Shown piece after piece: positions 1 to 8,933 of a stretch of DNA of 64,000 nt. Every line of letters begins with the position of its first letter. The first letter of the stretch is position 1. Both the position numbers and the translations under genes were made by a program. The stretch comes from Ornithinibacillus contaminans. Lineage in GTDB: Bacteria > Bacillota > Bacilli > Bacillales > Amphibacillaceae. The stretch is from positions 124,001 through 188,000 of the forward strand of contig NZ_LDPV02000024.1 in the NCBI RefSeq assembly GCF_001038425.2, read 5' to 3'. The notes under the pieces are model-generated. The model saw only the letters and a list, made by a program, of their open reading frames with translations, searched no databases and had not been told where the DNA came from.

Positions 1-136
1 TTCCACCTTTTTTAGGTGTAACACCACCGACAATTTTCGTTCCATATTCAAGCATTTGCTTTGTATGGAATCTAGCAGTACCACCAGTAATTCCTTGGAC
101 AATTACTCTCGTATCTTTATTAACATATACACTCAT
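1..136 (-). CDS. sucD: Succinate-CoA ligase alpha subunit, N-terminal part
   Basis: Only the first 45 codons are in the window; the gene runs off the left edge. The visible protein starts [15 protein letters not shown] and continues with a TGGTARFHT segment, which is the CoA-binding Rossmann start of SucD. The enzyme interconverts succinyl-CoA and succinate with nucleotide phosphorylation in the TCA cycle, as a heteromer with SucC. It follows sucC on the same strand after a gap of 52 bases, so the two are probably one operon. The catalytic histidine lies in the missing part. Confidence 0.95.
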   Translation of the reverse strand, partial: MSVYVNKDTRVIVQGITGGTARFHTKQMLEYGTKIVGGVTPKKGG

Positions 137-188
137 TTTCGTCCGTCCTTTCTCGAAACTAGTCTCATAACATACAAGATTTCATTGA

Positions 189-1352
189 TTATGCTTTTAC
201 TAAGGAAACGATTTTTTCTGCGCCATCTGCCATGGAATCTGCAGAAATAATATTCAAACCAGACTCATCTAGAATTTTCTTACCTAAGTCGACATTGGTA
301 CCTTCTAAACGAACAACCAATGGTAAGCTTAAGCCAACCTGTTTTGTTGCTTCTACAACACCTTCAGCAATAACGTCACATTTCATAATTCCACCAAAAA
401 TATTAACGAAAATACCTTTTACATTTTTGTCAGATAAAATGATTTTAAATGCTTCGGTTACTTTTTCAGCAGTCGCACCGCCCCCAACGTCTAAGAAGTT
501 AGCCGGTTCTCCGCCATAATGCTTAATAATGTCCATTGTTGACATTGCAAGCCCTGCTCCATTAACCATACACCCAATGTTTCCGTCTAAGGCAACATAG
601 CTTAAGTCATATTTGGATGCTTCAATTTCCTTTTCGTCTTCCTCGTCTAAATCACGATACTCTAGTACGTCTTTTTGACGGTACAGTGCATTGTCATCAA
701 AGTTTAATTTCGCATCTAATGCTAGTACTTCTCCATCACCAGTTGTAACTAATGGATTAATCTCAGCAATAGAACAATCTTTTTCCACAAATGCTTGATA
801 TAATCCAGTCATAAATTTAACAGCTTTATTTAATAATTCATCTGGAATATTTATATTAAATGCTAGTCTGCGAGCTTGATAACCAGATAATCCAACCACT
901 GGATCAATGACTTCTTTAAAAATCTTCTCTGGTGTTTTTGCTGCCACTTCTTCAATTTCGGTTCCGCCTTCTTCCGATGCCATCATGACAACACGTGAAG
1001 TCGCCCGGTCTAACACTACCCCAACATAATATTCTTTCTTAATATCGCAGCCTTCTTCGATAAGCAAGCGCTTAACTTCTTTCCCCTCTGGACCTGTTTG
1101 ATGTGTAACAAGTGTTTTACCGAGAATTTCATCAGCATATGTACGTACCTCGTCCAAATTCTTAGCAACCTTTACACCACCAGCCTTACCACGGCCACCA
1201 GCGTGAATTTGTGCTTTGACAACGGTAACATTAGTGCCTAATTTTTTCGCAGCTTCTACAGCTTCATCTACTGTATAGGCAACATATCCATTAGGAACTT
1301 TTACACCATAGTTGCGTAAAATTTCTTTCCCTTGATACTCATGAATATTCAT
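189..1352 (-). CDS. sucC: Succinate-CoA ligase beta subunit
   Basis: The 387-residue protein begins [12 protein letters not shown], the standard SucC start, and matches the usual family length of about 385. It has an ATP-grasp fold with a glycine-rich [10 protein letters not shown] segment near residue 55 and a C-terminal CoA-ligase domain containing GGGAT and NIFGG motifs. It carries the nucleotide-binding site of the TCA-cycle enzyme whose alpha subunit is SucD. A longer frame begins six codons upstream, but that extension contains the GGAGG ribosome binding site, so the ATG at 1352 is chosen. About 145 bases separate it from ylqH, and no convincing promoter was found there. Confidence 0.97.
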   Translation of the reverse strand: MNIHEYQGKEILRNYGVKVPNGYVAYTVDEAVEAAKKLGTNVTVVKAQIHAGGRGKAGGVKVAKNLDEVRTYADEILGKTLVTHQTGPEGKEVKRLLIEEGCDIKKEYYVGVVLDRATSRVVMMASEEGGTEIEEVAAKTPEKIFKEVIDPVVGLSGYQARRLAFNINIPDELLNKAVKFMTGLYQAFVEKDCSIAEINPLVTTGDGEVLALDAKLNFDDNALYRQKDVLEYRDLDEEDEKEIEASKYDLSYVALDGNIGCMVNGAGLAMSTMDIIKHYGGEPANFLDVGGGATAEKVTEAFKIILSDKNVKGIFVNIFGGIMKCDVIAEGVVEATKQVGLSLPLVVRLEGTNVDLGKKILDESGLNIISADSMADGAEKIVSLVKA

Positions 1353-1498
1353 TCTATATCCTCCCATCAAAATTCACTGCAAGTTCATTGTATTAAAAAT
1401 CCTACAATATAACAAGAAAAGAATTAGAAAACTTGAACTAATCTCGACGGACAAAGCAAAAATGATTAAAGCAAAACATTTCGCTCAATCCTAAATGA

Positions 1499-1780
1499 CT
1501 AGTTACGACTTGTTTGTTCCATTTTTTGGTCTGTTCGATAGATAAATGCAAATACTTCTGCAACCGCTTGATACAACTCTTGTGGTATTTTTTCATTAAT
1601 ATCAAGCTTGGCTAGAATTTCTACTAAAGATGCATCCTCCATAATTGGAATTTCATTTTCTTTTGCCTTTTCGATTATCGTATCAGCGATTAATCCTCTT
1701 CCTGTGGCTGCTATTCTTGGTGCAAATTCTTTTTCTTGATCATAGCTTAATGCAACCGCTGTTTGTCTTTTCTCTTTCAT
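1499..1780 (-). CDS. ylqH: FlhB C-terminal-like small protein (YlqH family)
   Basis: This 93-residue protein resembles only the cytoplasmic C-terminal domain of the flagellar export switch protein FlhB (EscU/YscU family). TAVALSYD near the N-terminus corresponds to the FlhB segment just after its NPTH self-cleavage site, and IPQELYQAVAEV near the end is the typical closing motif. The membrane domain and the NPTH site are absent, so the protein resembles a naturally pre-cleaved FlhB tail. Its ATG overlaps the stop of ylqG (ATGA), so the two are translationally coupled. The role is not established; a link to export switching is inferred from the fold. Confidence 0.88.
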   Translation of the reverse strand: MKEKRQTAVALSYDQEKEFAPRIAATGRGLIADTIIEKAKENEIPIMEDASLVEILAKLDINEKIPQELYQAVAEVFAFIYRTDQKMEQTSRN

Positions 1781-3627
1781 ATGCGAAAATCAACTCCTTG
1801 ATACGAAACTCGCTGCGCGTGATTCACAGATTTTGCTACCGTTTTAGCTTCCTTATTTGTTAATGGCTTACATGAAATAGAAGTAAGCTGATAGTTTAAT
1901 TTTTCGAGTCCTTCTTTTAACGCTGGTTTAAACGAATTCGTTATCGCACTGATGTTTTGATCATTTAATACGGTTAATGTAATGGCCCGCTTTTGAACAT
2001 TCATATCAATTACTGTTTTCTTCAGATGTGCTAGATCAAGGTAAAAAATAATCCGACAGTAATCTGGATTAATGTCCCCTGACTCCGTCTTTTTCCCTTC
2101 AAACTCCAGCTCCATGTCACGTTGTAATCCTAGTTTTTCAGCAGGAATACTGATAGCCGCTTGAATAATGCTATCGGTTTCTGTAACACTTTGCAGTTGC
2201 ATTCCGTTAATGAATTGCAGCAGTTTATTTGCCTGCTCCTGTGTAGTTCCATCAGCTTGCCCAATGAGTTGTAACAGCATACTTTTGATAGTCGCCTCAG
2301 GTACCTGCTGACCATCGGCAATTGCCTTTTCATACTGTATACCAGTTTGTTGAAGTACGAATTGGGTCTGCTCTAGAAACTGATGCTTGATAGATTGTTG
2401 AACTAATGGCTCCATCGTCCTACCATTCTGTTCATTTGCTAGAATTTCTAAATCAATGATTAAATTACGTAACGAAACAGGGGTATTCTGAAGCTGGTGA
2501 CTACTAGTTGGTACTAGCTGACCTAATTTTTGTTGAACTTCTTGGTCTAGTTTTGCAAATTGTTCCCCGGTTAGTGAGACTCCATTCGCAATACTCGTGT
2601 GCAGTATATTTCCCCATTGCTGTAAAACAGTGTTCGATAGCTGTTGAAGTTGTGGGAACTTGTCTACAACTTGTGTAATTGCTTTGGTAAGTGTTATGGC
2701 ATCGGACTGTTTAGCAGGTCCTCCACCATCCATCAATTGGGATATTTGATTGCGCCAGTCAGAAAGTTGAACGTCCCGTGCAATGACGCCAGTTGCCTTT
2801 AATACATGGAACAACGATGGCTGTTGTGTTAATTGTACTAGTTGCTTTACCGCAGCCTCCAAACTTCTAACCGGCACTTGATTCCCTGTGGACTCTTCGC
2901 CATTTACGTTCAGCTTGGCAACCGATATTTCTGCGGGATGATTTATTCGTGGTTGAGCTTGTAAATCTGTCAGATTTGGGCCGACTAGCTTATTCGGAAC
3001 TGCAATAGGTTGACCAGTTAATTGACTTAACTGCTGTAACAGTTCCCCCTTCAAACTAGGTGACACGCTACTTGGAGCTTGTAACGTTTGTTGAAGTGTT
3101 GATAATAGATTAGCTAATGTATTATCTTGCTTCGTATAGAATGCCTGAAATACTGCAGGGCGAATCGGCAATTTACGTGCAATCATCTCATATAAAACAG
3201 CCTGTGCCAGTGACTTATTAGATGCAGCATCCAGTAACGGAAGCGCCTGTTGCAATTGCTGTTTATCAAAAGGGATTTTTTGCTGCAATAGCCCCTCAAC
3301 AAATGTCTGATTTACCTTTGACTGATTAAGTCCTAATTGTTTTAGTAAATCAAGCACGACAAATGGATCATTAACTTTTAATGCGTTCCCTAACACCTTG
3401 AGATATAGAAGGTTCTCACCACTTTGAACCTGAAAATGATACCTTGCCCCCATTTCAAGTGATGCTTCTAATTGAGCAACCATTTGCTGTGGTCCTAGTT
3501 GAATAAGTGCTTTATTTGTTGGAAAAAGCTTTAAAATTCTACCTTGAATAATCTGTCCAGAACGTAGGTTTTGTTCCAGGTCCTTTATTCTAGCTGCTGG
3601 ACTACCAATAATTTTTTGGATACTCAA
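1777..3627 (-). CDS. ylqG: YlqG-like glutamine-rich protein, possible FliK-like partner of YlqH
   Basis: A 616-residue protein in the conserved position between rnhB and ylqH. It is rich in Gln and Leu, with many QQL-type heptads, and no signal peptide or membrane segment is visible. The C-terminal quarter, from about residue 500, looks more globular and contains the RIIFYLDL and KRAITLTVL strands. That arrangement, a long low-complexity region followed by a compact C-terminal domain, recalls flagellar hook-length control proteins such as FliK, and the neighbour YlqH resembles the FliK partner FlhB. Function is unproven. The stop overlaps the ylqH start. Confidence 0.8.
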   Translation of the reverse strand: MSIQKIIGSPAARIKDLEQNLRSGQIIQGRILKLFPTNKALIQLGPQQMVAQLEASLEMGARYHFQVQSGENLLYLKVLGNALKVNDPFVVLDLLKQLGLNQSKVNQTFVEGLLQQKIPFDKQQLQQALPLLDAASNKSLAQAVLYEMIARKLPIRPAVFQAFYTKQDNTLANLLSTLQQTLQAPSSVSPSLKGELLQQLSQLTGQPIAVPNKLVGPNLTDLQAQPRINHPAEISVAKLNVNGEESTGNQVPVRSLEAAVKQLVQLTQQPSLFHVLKATGVIARDVQLSDWRNQISQLMDGGGPAKQSDAITLTKAITQVVDKFPQLQQLSNTVLQQWGNILHTSIANGVSLTGEQFAKLDQEVQQKLGQLVPTSSHQLQNTPVSLRNLIIDLEILANEQNGRTMEPLVQQSIKHQFLEQTQFVLQQTGIQYEKAIADGQQVPEATIKSMLLQLIGQADGTTQEQANKLLQFINGMQLQSVTETDSIIQAAISIPAEKLGLQRDMELEFEGKKTESGDINPDYCRIIFYLDLAHLKKTVIDMNVQKRAITLTVLNDQNISAITNSFKPALKEGLEKLNYQLTSISCKPLTNKEAKTVAKSVNHAQRVSYQGVDFRI

Positions 3628-3650
3628 TTAGATTCACCTCCTATTACAAC

Positions 3651-4418
3651 CTATAAACATTCTCGAACTGGAGCAAATGACTTGCGATGATATGGGGAAA
3701 CCCCGTACTCTGCAAGTCTTTCCATGTGAAATTTTGTACCATACCCCATATTAGACTTAAAATCGTACATCGGATATTCTTCATGAATTTCCTTCATGAT
3801 TCGATCTCTCGTTACTTTCGCTAAAATACTAGCAGCTGCTATCGAAATACTCTTCGCATCACCTTTAATAATCGCCTCTTGGCTACAAGGTAAATTACTT
3901 AGCTCAACCGCATCTATCAAAACATGATCTGCCGGTGGATTTAGTTGTGTTAAGGCATCCTTCATTGCTAATTTTGTCGCCTCTAAAATATTCATTTGAT
4001 CAATTACATCACTGTCTACTACCGCAATATGGTAACTCGTGGCGTGTTCTATAATGTAGTCAAAGTACATATCCCTAGCTGTCTCTGATACTTGTTTAGA
4101 GTCATTTAACCCTAATAATTTAAAATCACTTGGCAATATTACTGCTGCTGCCACAACTGGACCAGCCAGTGGTCCTCTTCCCGCTTCATCAATTCCAGCA
4201 ATATAACGTTTACCAGAAGCAGTAGCATTTCGCTCATAGTGACACATTTCAACAAAAGCTTTTTCCAATGCTACTTGTTTTATTTTTTGCTTTTCGTATG
4301 TAGTTAGGAGTTGTTGGACGCCTTTACGTGTATCTTTCTTCATTGCTTCAATCTGTGCATCGGTTAACTTTCCTGCTTGTAGTAAATTCCTTAATGTCGT
4401 TATGGATTGCTTCTCCAT
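3651..4418 (-). CDS. rnhB: Ribonuclease HII
   Basis: The 255-residue protein has the RNase HII signature YIAGIDEAGRGPLAG with the catalytic Asp-Glu pair at residues 77-78, a further acidic strand VLIDAV, and the KGDAKSISIAAASI segment. It removes ribonucleotides and RNA primers from RNA-DNA hybrids in the cytoplasm. The ATG at 4418 (MEKQSITTL) is preferred over one 11 codons upstream because an AGGTG ribosome binding site precedes it and the resulting length equals that of the B. subtilis protein. It lies between rbgA and ylqG, as in other Bacillaceae. Confidence 0.96.
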   Translation of the reverse strand: MEKQSITTLRNLLQAGKLTDAQIEAMKKDTRKGVQQLLTTYEKQKIKQVALEKAFVEMCHYERNATASGKRYIAGIDEAGRGPLAGPVVAAAVILPSDFKLLGLNDSKQVSETARDMYFDYIIEHATSYHIAVVDSDVIDQMNILEATKLAMKDALTQLNPPADHVLIDAVELSNLPCSQEAIIKGDAKSISIAAASILAKVTRDRIMKEIHEEYPMYDFKSNMGYGTKFHMERLAEYGVSPYHRKSFAPVRECL

Positions 4419-4474
4419 GCTTAACACCTCTCTATCTATATATATCGGCATAAAAATACTATTATAAAAGAATA

Positions 4475-4501
4475 AAAAGCATCCATCTTTATCAGATGCA
4501 T
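4475..4501 (-). terminator. Weak candidate terminator after rbgA
   Basis: On the minus strand a short GCATC/GATGC hairpin is followed by a run of five T before rnhB. The stem is only about five pairs and alternative pairings exist, so termination may be partial. Confidence 0.35.
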
Positions 4502-4505
4502 GCCA

Positions 4506-5360
4506 TTATTCTGCTTCTTGAGGATGCTCTAAAGTTACATTACCTAGTCGCCCGGTTCGTAAATCACGTAGAAAAATATCTGCTACTTTATCAAAGTTAA
4601 CATTCCCGCCACTTTCTAAGGCGCCTCGTAAGTTACCAATTTGAACAAAGATTTCTGCCATATCCTCTAGCTCGGCAGGAATACTATAACGTTCTTCTAG
4701 CAGTTTCGGATAGTGCGATTTCATATAGGTTATTACAAAAGCAACAATATCCTGTAATGCTAATAATTGATCTTTAATGGTACCAATTGCGGCTAACCGA
4801 TAACCAACCATTTGGTCCTCGAACTTCGGCCACAAGATACCTGGAGTATCTAGTAGTTCAAAATCCTTTTTAACCTTAATCCAAAGCTGTTGCTTCGTTA
4901 CACCTGGACGGTCTCCTACTTTAGCGATTTTTTTGTTAGCAAGTCGATTAATTAACGTAGATTTACCTACATTCGGAATCCCAACAATCATCGCTCTTGC
5001 TGCTCGTGGTTTAATCCCTTTTTTCATCAATTTATCTAATTTGATTTGTCCTAATTCCTTCGCTAGCTGTATAACACGGTTAATATCACTCTTGTCATTT
5101 ACATTCACAGCTAGAGCAGGAATCTCCTTGGCTTGAAAATACTCGATCCATTCATTCGTAACCTTTGCATCAGCTAAATCACGCTTCATTAATAATATCA
5201 TTTTTGCTTTATTATTTAGCACTTGATGAAGCATTGGATTTTGTGATGATAATGGAGCTCTTGCATCCACTAATTCAACGACAAAATCAACGAGTTTTAA
5301 CTTCTCTTCAATTTCTCTACGCGCCTTGGCCATGTGACCAGGAAACCACTGAATTGTCAT
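4506..5360 (-). CDS. rbgA: Ribosome biogenesis GTPase A
   Basis: A 284-residue circularly permuted GTPase of the YlqF/RbgA family, which acts late in 50S subunit assembly. MTIQWFPGHMAKA at the N-terminus is the family hallmark. The G1 loop GIPNVGKS lies at residues 127-134 and G3 DTPG at 171-174. The permuted G4 motif, which should read NKxD near the N-terminus, reads MKRD at 58-61, so the base-contacting Asn is replaced by Met while the Asp is kept. The rest of the protein is intact and of normal length. It starts just after the lepB stop, forming a lepB-rbgA unit. Confidence 0.96.
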   Translation of the reverse strand: MTIQWFPGHMAKARREIEEKLKLVDFVVELVDARAPLSSQNPMLHQVLNNKAKMILLMKRDLADAKVTNEWIEYFQAKEIPALAVNVNDKSDINRVIQLAKELGQIKLDKLMKKGIKPRAARAMIVGIPNVGKSTLINRLANKKIAKVGDRPGVTKQQLWIKVKKDFELLDTPGILWPKFEDQMVGYRLAAIGTIKDQLLALQDIVAFVITYMKSHYPKLLEERYSIPAELEDMAEIFVQIGNLRGALESGGNVNFDKVADIFLRDLRTGRLGNVTLEHPQEAE

Positions 5361-5367
5361 GTAAAAT

Positions 5368-5919
5368 CTACTCTCCTATAAATTGCCATCTATCGAACGG
5401 CCAATAGATAACACTTGCTTTTCCAACAATTTGATCAATCGGAATTGGTCCAAGCAATCTACTATCAGTCGAATTGGTCCGGTTATCACCTAACACAAAT
5501 ACATAGCCTTCTGGAATGGTACTATAATTACCAACTAATTCCTCTAGTGTAAAATTATTCGTTGTTACTTCGATATGTTCTTTATTCTCACGTAAAAACT
5601 TTTCCTCTATAGGTTGTCCATTTATGTACAATACATTATCTTTATACGCTATATGTTCTCCTGGTAATCCAATTACCCGTTTAATAAAATCTTTTTGATC
5701 GTTGGCATGAAATACAACAACATCAAATCGTTCTGGTTCCTCAAATCGATAGGGAAACTTATTCACTATCATTTGATCCCGATCATGGAGGGTTGGTTGC
5801 ATAGATGGACCGTCTACAACAATTGGTGTAAATAGGAATGTTCTTACTATAAATGCTAATACAATCGCAATTAATAATGCTTTTATCCAATCAAACCATT
5901 CGTTCTTTTTCTTTGCCAT
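5368..5919 (-). CDS. lepB: Type I signal peptidase
   Basis: A 183-residue membrane-anchored signal peptidase of the SipS type. One transmembrane helix spans about residues 12-30, followed by GPSMQPTL with the catalytic Ser at 39 and KDFIKRVIGLPG with the catalytic Lys at 80. GDNRTNSTDSR further on is the third conserved box. It cleaves signal peptides from exported proteins on the outer face of the membrane. A GGAGG ribosome binding site precedes the ATG. It lies between the rplS terminator and rbgA, a position shared with related Bacillaceae. Several sip paralogues are usual, so the exact paralogue is not assigned. Confidence 0.96.
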   Translation of the reverse strand: MAKKKNEWFDWIKALLIAIVLAFIVRTFLFTPIVVDGPSMQPTLHDRDQMIVNKFPYRFEEPERFDVVVFHANDQKDFIKRVIGLPGEHIAYKDNVLYINGQPIEEKFLRENKEHIEVTTNNFTLEELVGNYSTIPEGYVFVLGDNRTNSTDSRLLGPIPIDQIVGKASVIYWPFDRWQFIGE

Positions 5920-5986
5920 ATTCTAACCTCCAACACGAACAACATTCATACCATTATTTTAAGCAACGATACCTTTTTTATGATGT

Positions 5987-6022
5987 AAAAAGGAGCTTGA
6001 ACAAAGTACCAAGCTCCTTTCT
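5987..6022 (-). terminator. Rho-independent terminator of rplS
   Basis: Arms AGGAGCTTG (5991-5999) and CAAGCTCCT (6010-6018) are perfectly complementary, and on the minus strand the stem is followed by a run of T. It sits 25 bases after the rplS stop and separates rplS from lepB. Confidence 0.9.
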
Positions 6023-6046
6023 AATTGCATTCTTCGATTTCGCGTC

Positions 6047-6391
6047 TTATCGACGTTCTTTAATACGTGCTGCTTTTCCGCGTAGGTTACGAAGATAGTA
6101 TAGTTTCGCACGACGTACAACACCGCGACGAGAAACTTCGATTTTATCAATACGAGGAGAATGTACTGGGAAAGTACGTTCCACACCTACACCGTAAGAA
6201 ATTTTTCTTACTGTAAATGTCTCGCTGATTCCACCGTTTTGACGTTTAATAACGACACCTTCGAATACCTGGATACGTTCACGAGAGCCTTCGACAACTT
6301 TAACGTGAACTTTTACAGTATCTCCTGGGCGGAAATCAGGATGATCGTTACGAAGCTGATCTTTTGTGATGTCTTCGATTAATTTTTGCAT
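6047..6391 (-). CDS. rplS: 50S ribosomal protein L19
   Basis: The 114-residue protein begins [14 protein letters not shown] and contains [16 protein letters not shown] and [14 protein letters not shown], all characteristic of L19, which sits at the interface of the ribosomal subunits. An AAGGAG ribosome binding site precedes the ATG. The gene has its own promoter, a leader resembling the known L19 leader, and its own terminator, so it appears to be a one-gene unit downstream of trmD. Confidence 0.98.
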   Translation of the reverse strand: MQKLIEDITKDQLRNDHPDFRPGDTVKVHVKVVEGSRERIQVFEGVVIKRQNGGISETFTVRKISYGVGVERTFPVHSPRIDKIEVSRRGVVRRAKLYYLRNLRGKAARIKERR

Positions 6392-6480
6392 CCTGCTTCA
6401 CTCCTTCCAAACCAATGCTCATATTTCCGAGTGGTAACAGCGGAACATCGTTTATACGCACTTAATCACACTTAAGCACA
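6392..6480 (-). ncRNA. L19-type ribosomal protein leader (candidate)
   Basis: The roughly 90-base leader between the rplS promoter and ATG contains, on the minus strand, the segments GATGTTCCGCTGTTACC and TGAGCATTGGTTTGGAAGG. These resemble the known L19 leader of Bacilli, where L19 is thought to control its own synthesis. Assignment rests on remembered similarity and position; a covariance-model search would settle it. Confidence 0.6.
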
Positions 6481-6486
6481 ATAATT

Positions 6487-6515
6487 AATATAACATAATT
6501 GGACTATGACATCAA
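6487..6515 (-). promoter_or_regulatory. Sigma-A promoter of rplS
   Basis: On the minus strand a -35 box TTGATG (6510-6515) and a -10 box TATATT (6487-6492) are separated by exactly 17 bases, in the gap between trmD and rplS. Confidence 0.75.
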
Positions 6516-6542
6516 CTAGATTTTATTAAAATATAGCGTAGT

Positions 6543-7289
6543 TTAGTTATTACTAGTCTCTTCATCCATTATTTCATTTAATAATCGTTTGTCTACCTCT
6601 GTTAACGGATAATCCACTAACAAATCACGACGTCGCTCGTAAGTCCGCTTTAATGATTCCTTCCGACGCCATGTTTCGATTTTTCCATGATCACCTGATA
6701 GCAAGACTTCAGGAACCTTCATCCCTCTAAAATCCGCTGGTCTAGTATAATGTGGGTGCTCCAGCAAGCCTGTTGAAAAAGAATCCTGTGGTGCTGATTC
6801 CTGATTTCCGAGGACGTCCGGTAACAGCCTTACCACACTGTCCACTACTACCATCGCCCCAAGCTCCCCACCTGTTAACACATAATCCCCAATGGAGATC
6901 TCATCTGTTACAAGGTGTTCTCGAATACGTTCATCATAGCCTTCATAATGCCCACAAATAATGACCAAGTGATCTGCCTGTGCGAATTCTTCGGCTTTTG
7001 CTTGTGTATAACGTTCCCCTTGTGGACACATGAGGACAACACGAGGCTTTGTTGCTTTTTCATTCGTTATAGCTTCCACTGCATCAAAAACAGGTTGTGG
7101 TGCTAATACCATACCAGCACCACCACCGTAAGGATAGTCATCTACCTTATTATGCTTATTTTCCGTATACTCACGAAAATTAACAAGTTGGTAACTAAAC
7201 TTATTTTTTTCCTGTGCCTTCTTCAATATTGAGGTGTTAAACACCGTTTCAATCATTTCTGGAAACAGGGTTACAATGTCAATATGCAT
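6543..7289 (-). CDS. trmD: tRNA (guanine-N1)-methyltransferase
   Basis: A 248-residue SPOUT-family methyltransferase that makes m1G37 in tRNAs, which prevents frameshifting. [12 protein letters not shown] opens the protein, GGGAGMVL is in the substrate region, and the trefoil-knot SAM site is visible as [11 protein letters not shown] and [12 protein letters not shown]. The length is normal. Its ATG overlaps the rimM stop in a TAATG junction, so the two are translationally coupled within the rpsP operon. Confidence 0.98.
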   Translation of the reverse strand: MHIDIVTLFPEMIETVFNTSILKKAQEKNKFSYQLVNFREYTENKHNKVDDYPYGGGAGMVLAPQPVFDAVEAITNEKATKPRVVLMCPQGERYTQAKAEEFAQADHLVIICGHYEGYDERIREHLVTDEISIGDYVLTGGELGAMVVVDSVVRLLPDVLGNQESAPQDSFSTGLLEHPHYTRPADFRGMKVPEVLLSGDHGKIETWRRKESLKRTYERRRDLLVDYPLTEVDKRLLNEIMDEETSNN

Positions 7290-7804
7290 TAATCAAGCAA
7301 TCCTTCCATTGGTTCAATGACTACATGCTTATTAGGAATATCCACTTCAAGCACTACATCTTCAATATATGGAATTAAAACATCCTTCCCCTTCGGTTGC
7401 TTTATGACCCATACATCATTCGCACCAGGTGATAAGATTTCTTTAATAATTCCAATGCTAGCCCCAGTCGTTGTAACAACCTCACATCCAATAATTTCAT
7501 GGTAGTAAAATTCATCTTCATCAAGCTCTGTAAGCTGCGACTCTGTTATTTTTAAATAGGATTCTTTCATTGGCTCTACATCATTAATAGACTCATATCC
7601 TTCAAAACGAAGCAAATCAAACCCTTTATGGATACGATGAGCTGAAATAGTTAATTCTTTTACAACCTGGTCATCTTTTACGAGTAAGAGACGGTTACCT
7701 AGACTAAATCGTTCCTCAAAATCACTAATACGTAATACCTTGACCTCACCACGAATTCCGTGTGTGTTAATAATTTTTCCTACTGTAAATAATTTCTCAT
7801 TCAT
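7289..7804 (-). CDS. rimM: Ribosome maturation factor RimM
   Basis: A 171-residue two-domain protein: an N-terminal RimM barrel beginning [16 protein letters not shown], with the G-I-R-G-E-V motif, and a C-terminal PRC barrel with the conserved GANDVWVIK segment. It assists 30S head assembly around S19. An alternative GTG three codons upstream overlaps the AGGTGAG ribosome binding site and is rejected. It is tightly packed between ylqD and trmD. Confidence 0.97.
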   Translation of the reverse strand: MNEKLFTVGKIINTHGIRGEVKVLRISDFEERFSLGNRLLLVKDDQVVKELTISAHRIHKGFDLLRFEGYESINDVEPMKESYLKITESQLTELDEDEFYYHEIIGCEVVTTTGASIGIIKEILSPGANDVWVIKQPKGKDVLIPYIEDVVLEVDIPNKHVVIEPMEGLLD

Positions 7805-7816
7805 TATTCTCACCTG

Positions 7817-8206
7817 CTAATTATCAATTCGTACTACTACGTCATCCTTGATGACGATTGCTGTTTGTTCCATAATTTCATTCCAATGCGTGCCAACCTT
7901 CACTTCAACAAGAGCTTCAACTTCACGTTCTACAATTTCACTACCAATTTCTAGCATTTCCAATTGATTGCGTTTAAACTCTAGAAGCTTTATTTTATCT
8001 TTTCGCTTATTAATTTCCCCTTGGAAGCGATTTTGTAATTCTTGCTTGGAAATTCCTTTTTTATGCTGTAATTTTCGTTGTTCGAATAACAGCTGTTGAC
8101 ACTCTTGTTCAAGCCGCATTTTATGATTCGTAAATTTTTCATGTAATAGCCGCTTACTTTTTTCTGTTATCACTTGTTTAATGACGATTTTTTTTATGAT
8201 GTTCAC
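7817..8206 (-). CDS. ylqD: YlqD family protein
   Basis: A 129-residue protein of the YlqD family, found in the rpsP-trmD operon of Bacilli. The central part, about residues 15-95, is highly charged (many Lys, Glu, Gln) and likely a long coiled coil, ending in a short beta-rich tail with WNEIMEQTAIVIKDD. No catalytic motif, signal peptide or membrane segment is seen. It starts at GTG with a GAGG site seven bases before. Function is unknown; the neighbours suggest a role near ribosome maturation. Confidence 0.85.
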   Translation of the reverse strand: MNIIKKIVIKQVITEKSKRLLHEKFTNHKMRLEQECQQLLFEQRKLQHKKGISKQELQNRFQGEINKRKDKIKLLEFKRNQLEMLEIGSEIVEREVEALVEVKVGTHWNEIMEQTAIVIKDDVVVRIDN

Positions 8207-8275
8207 GTTCGTTCCTCACTCTCAGGCCGAATTTATCAAGCGGTCCAATGATGTGAAAAAATCCTAGGTATGTGT

Positions 8276-8304
8276 AAAAAGGGAAAGGTTTCCCCTTCCC
8301 TTTA
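8276..8304 (-). terminator. Hairpin with T-run just after khpA
   Basis: On the minus strand GGGAAGG and CCTTTCCC form a G/C-rich hairpin that starts at the khpA stop codon and is followed by five T. It lies inside the rpsP-trmD operon, so it probably acts as a partial terminator that lowers expression of ylqD, rimM and trmD relative to rpsP. Confidence 0.65.
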
Positions 8305-8529
8305 CATAATATCCAAATAGATTCGTTTGTTAGCATCCGTTTTCGCAGCATAAACCACTGTACGAATTGCTTTAGCAATACGCCCGTTTTTACCAATTAC
8401 TTTTCCAACGTCATTCTGATTAACCGTTAGATGAAATACGAGCTTCGTATCTTCTTCCTTTTCGGTTACAACAACATCTTCTGGGTAATCGACTAATGGT
8501 GTAACAATCGATTCAATTAGGGCTTTCAT
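8302..8529 (-). CDS. khpA: KH-domain RNA-binding protein KhpA
   Basis: A 75-residue single KH domain with the GxxG loop in VGKVIGKNGRIAKAIR, the same small protein as B. subtilis YlqC. In Gram-positive bacteria KhpA pairs with KhpB/Jag to bind RNA and influence cell elongation and division. It lies between rpsP and ylqD in the conserved order. The ribosome binding site is weak (AGTAGTG), and a hairpin overlaps the stop codon. Confidence 0.95.
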   Translation of the reverse strand: MKALIESIVTPLVDYPEDVVVTEKEEDTKLVFHLTVNQNDVGKVIGKNGRIAKAIRTVVYAAKTDANKRIYLDIM

Positions 8530-8543
8530 GATATCACACTACT

Positions 8544-8813
8544 TTACTTAGTTTTTTGGTCGTGGAATTTTTTCATGATGCCTTCTTTTGAAAATAAGTT
8601 ACGTACTGTATCACTTGGTTTTGCACCTTTTGTCATCCAATCAAGTGCTTTTGCTTCATCTATTTTAACTTCAACTGGATCAACTACAGGGTTATAAGTT
8701 CCAATTTGTTCAATAGAACGTCCGTCACGAGGAGAACGTGAATCAGCTACAACGATACGGTAAAAAGGATTTCTTTTAGACCCCATACGCTTTAGACGAA
8801 TTTTTACTGCCAT
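8544..8813 (-). CDS. rpsP: 30S ribosomal protein S16
   Basis: The protein of 89 residues starts [11 protein letters not shown], the invariant S16 start, and contains [19 protein letters not shown] and IGTYNP. S16 binds 16S rRNA early in small-subunit assembly. A longer frame exists upstream, but it contains the GGAGGTG ribosome binding site, so 8813 is the start. A good promoter lies 39 bases upstream, making rpsP first of the rpsP-khpA-ylqD-rimM-trmD unit. Confidence 0.98.
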   Translation of the reverse strand: MAVKIRLKRMGSKRNPFYRIVVADSRSPRDGRSIEQIGTYNPVVDPVEVKIDEAKALDWMTKGAKPSDTVRNLFSKEGIMKKFHDQKTK

Positions 8814-8851
8814 TACTTGCACCTCCATTATTATGTTTCTCACAAGAATAA

Positions 8852-8880
8852 ATTCTAACAGAAACTTATTTGTCTGTAAA
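8852..8880 (-). promoter_or_regulatory. Promoter of the rpsP operon
   Basis: On the minus strand TTTACA (8875-8880) and TAGAAT (8852-8857) are separated by 17 bases in the ffh-rpsP gap, each one mismatch from the sigma-A consensus. Confidence 0.75.
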
Positions 8881-8933
8881 GGGTTTTTGCATTACATCCT
8901 ATTTTTTATCTCTAGATCCCGATATAATACCTT

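Noticed and set aside
1353-1370. Longer sucC start (six extra codons)
   Set aside because: The extension contains the GGAGG ribosome binding site and is absent from SucC proteins.
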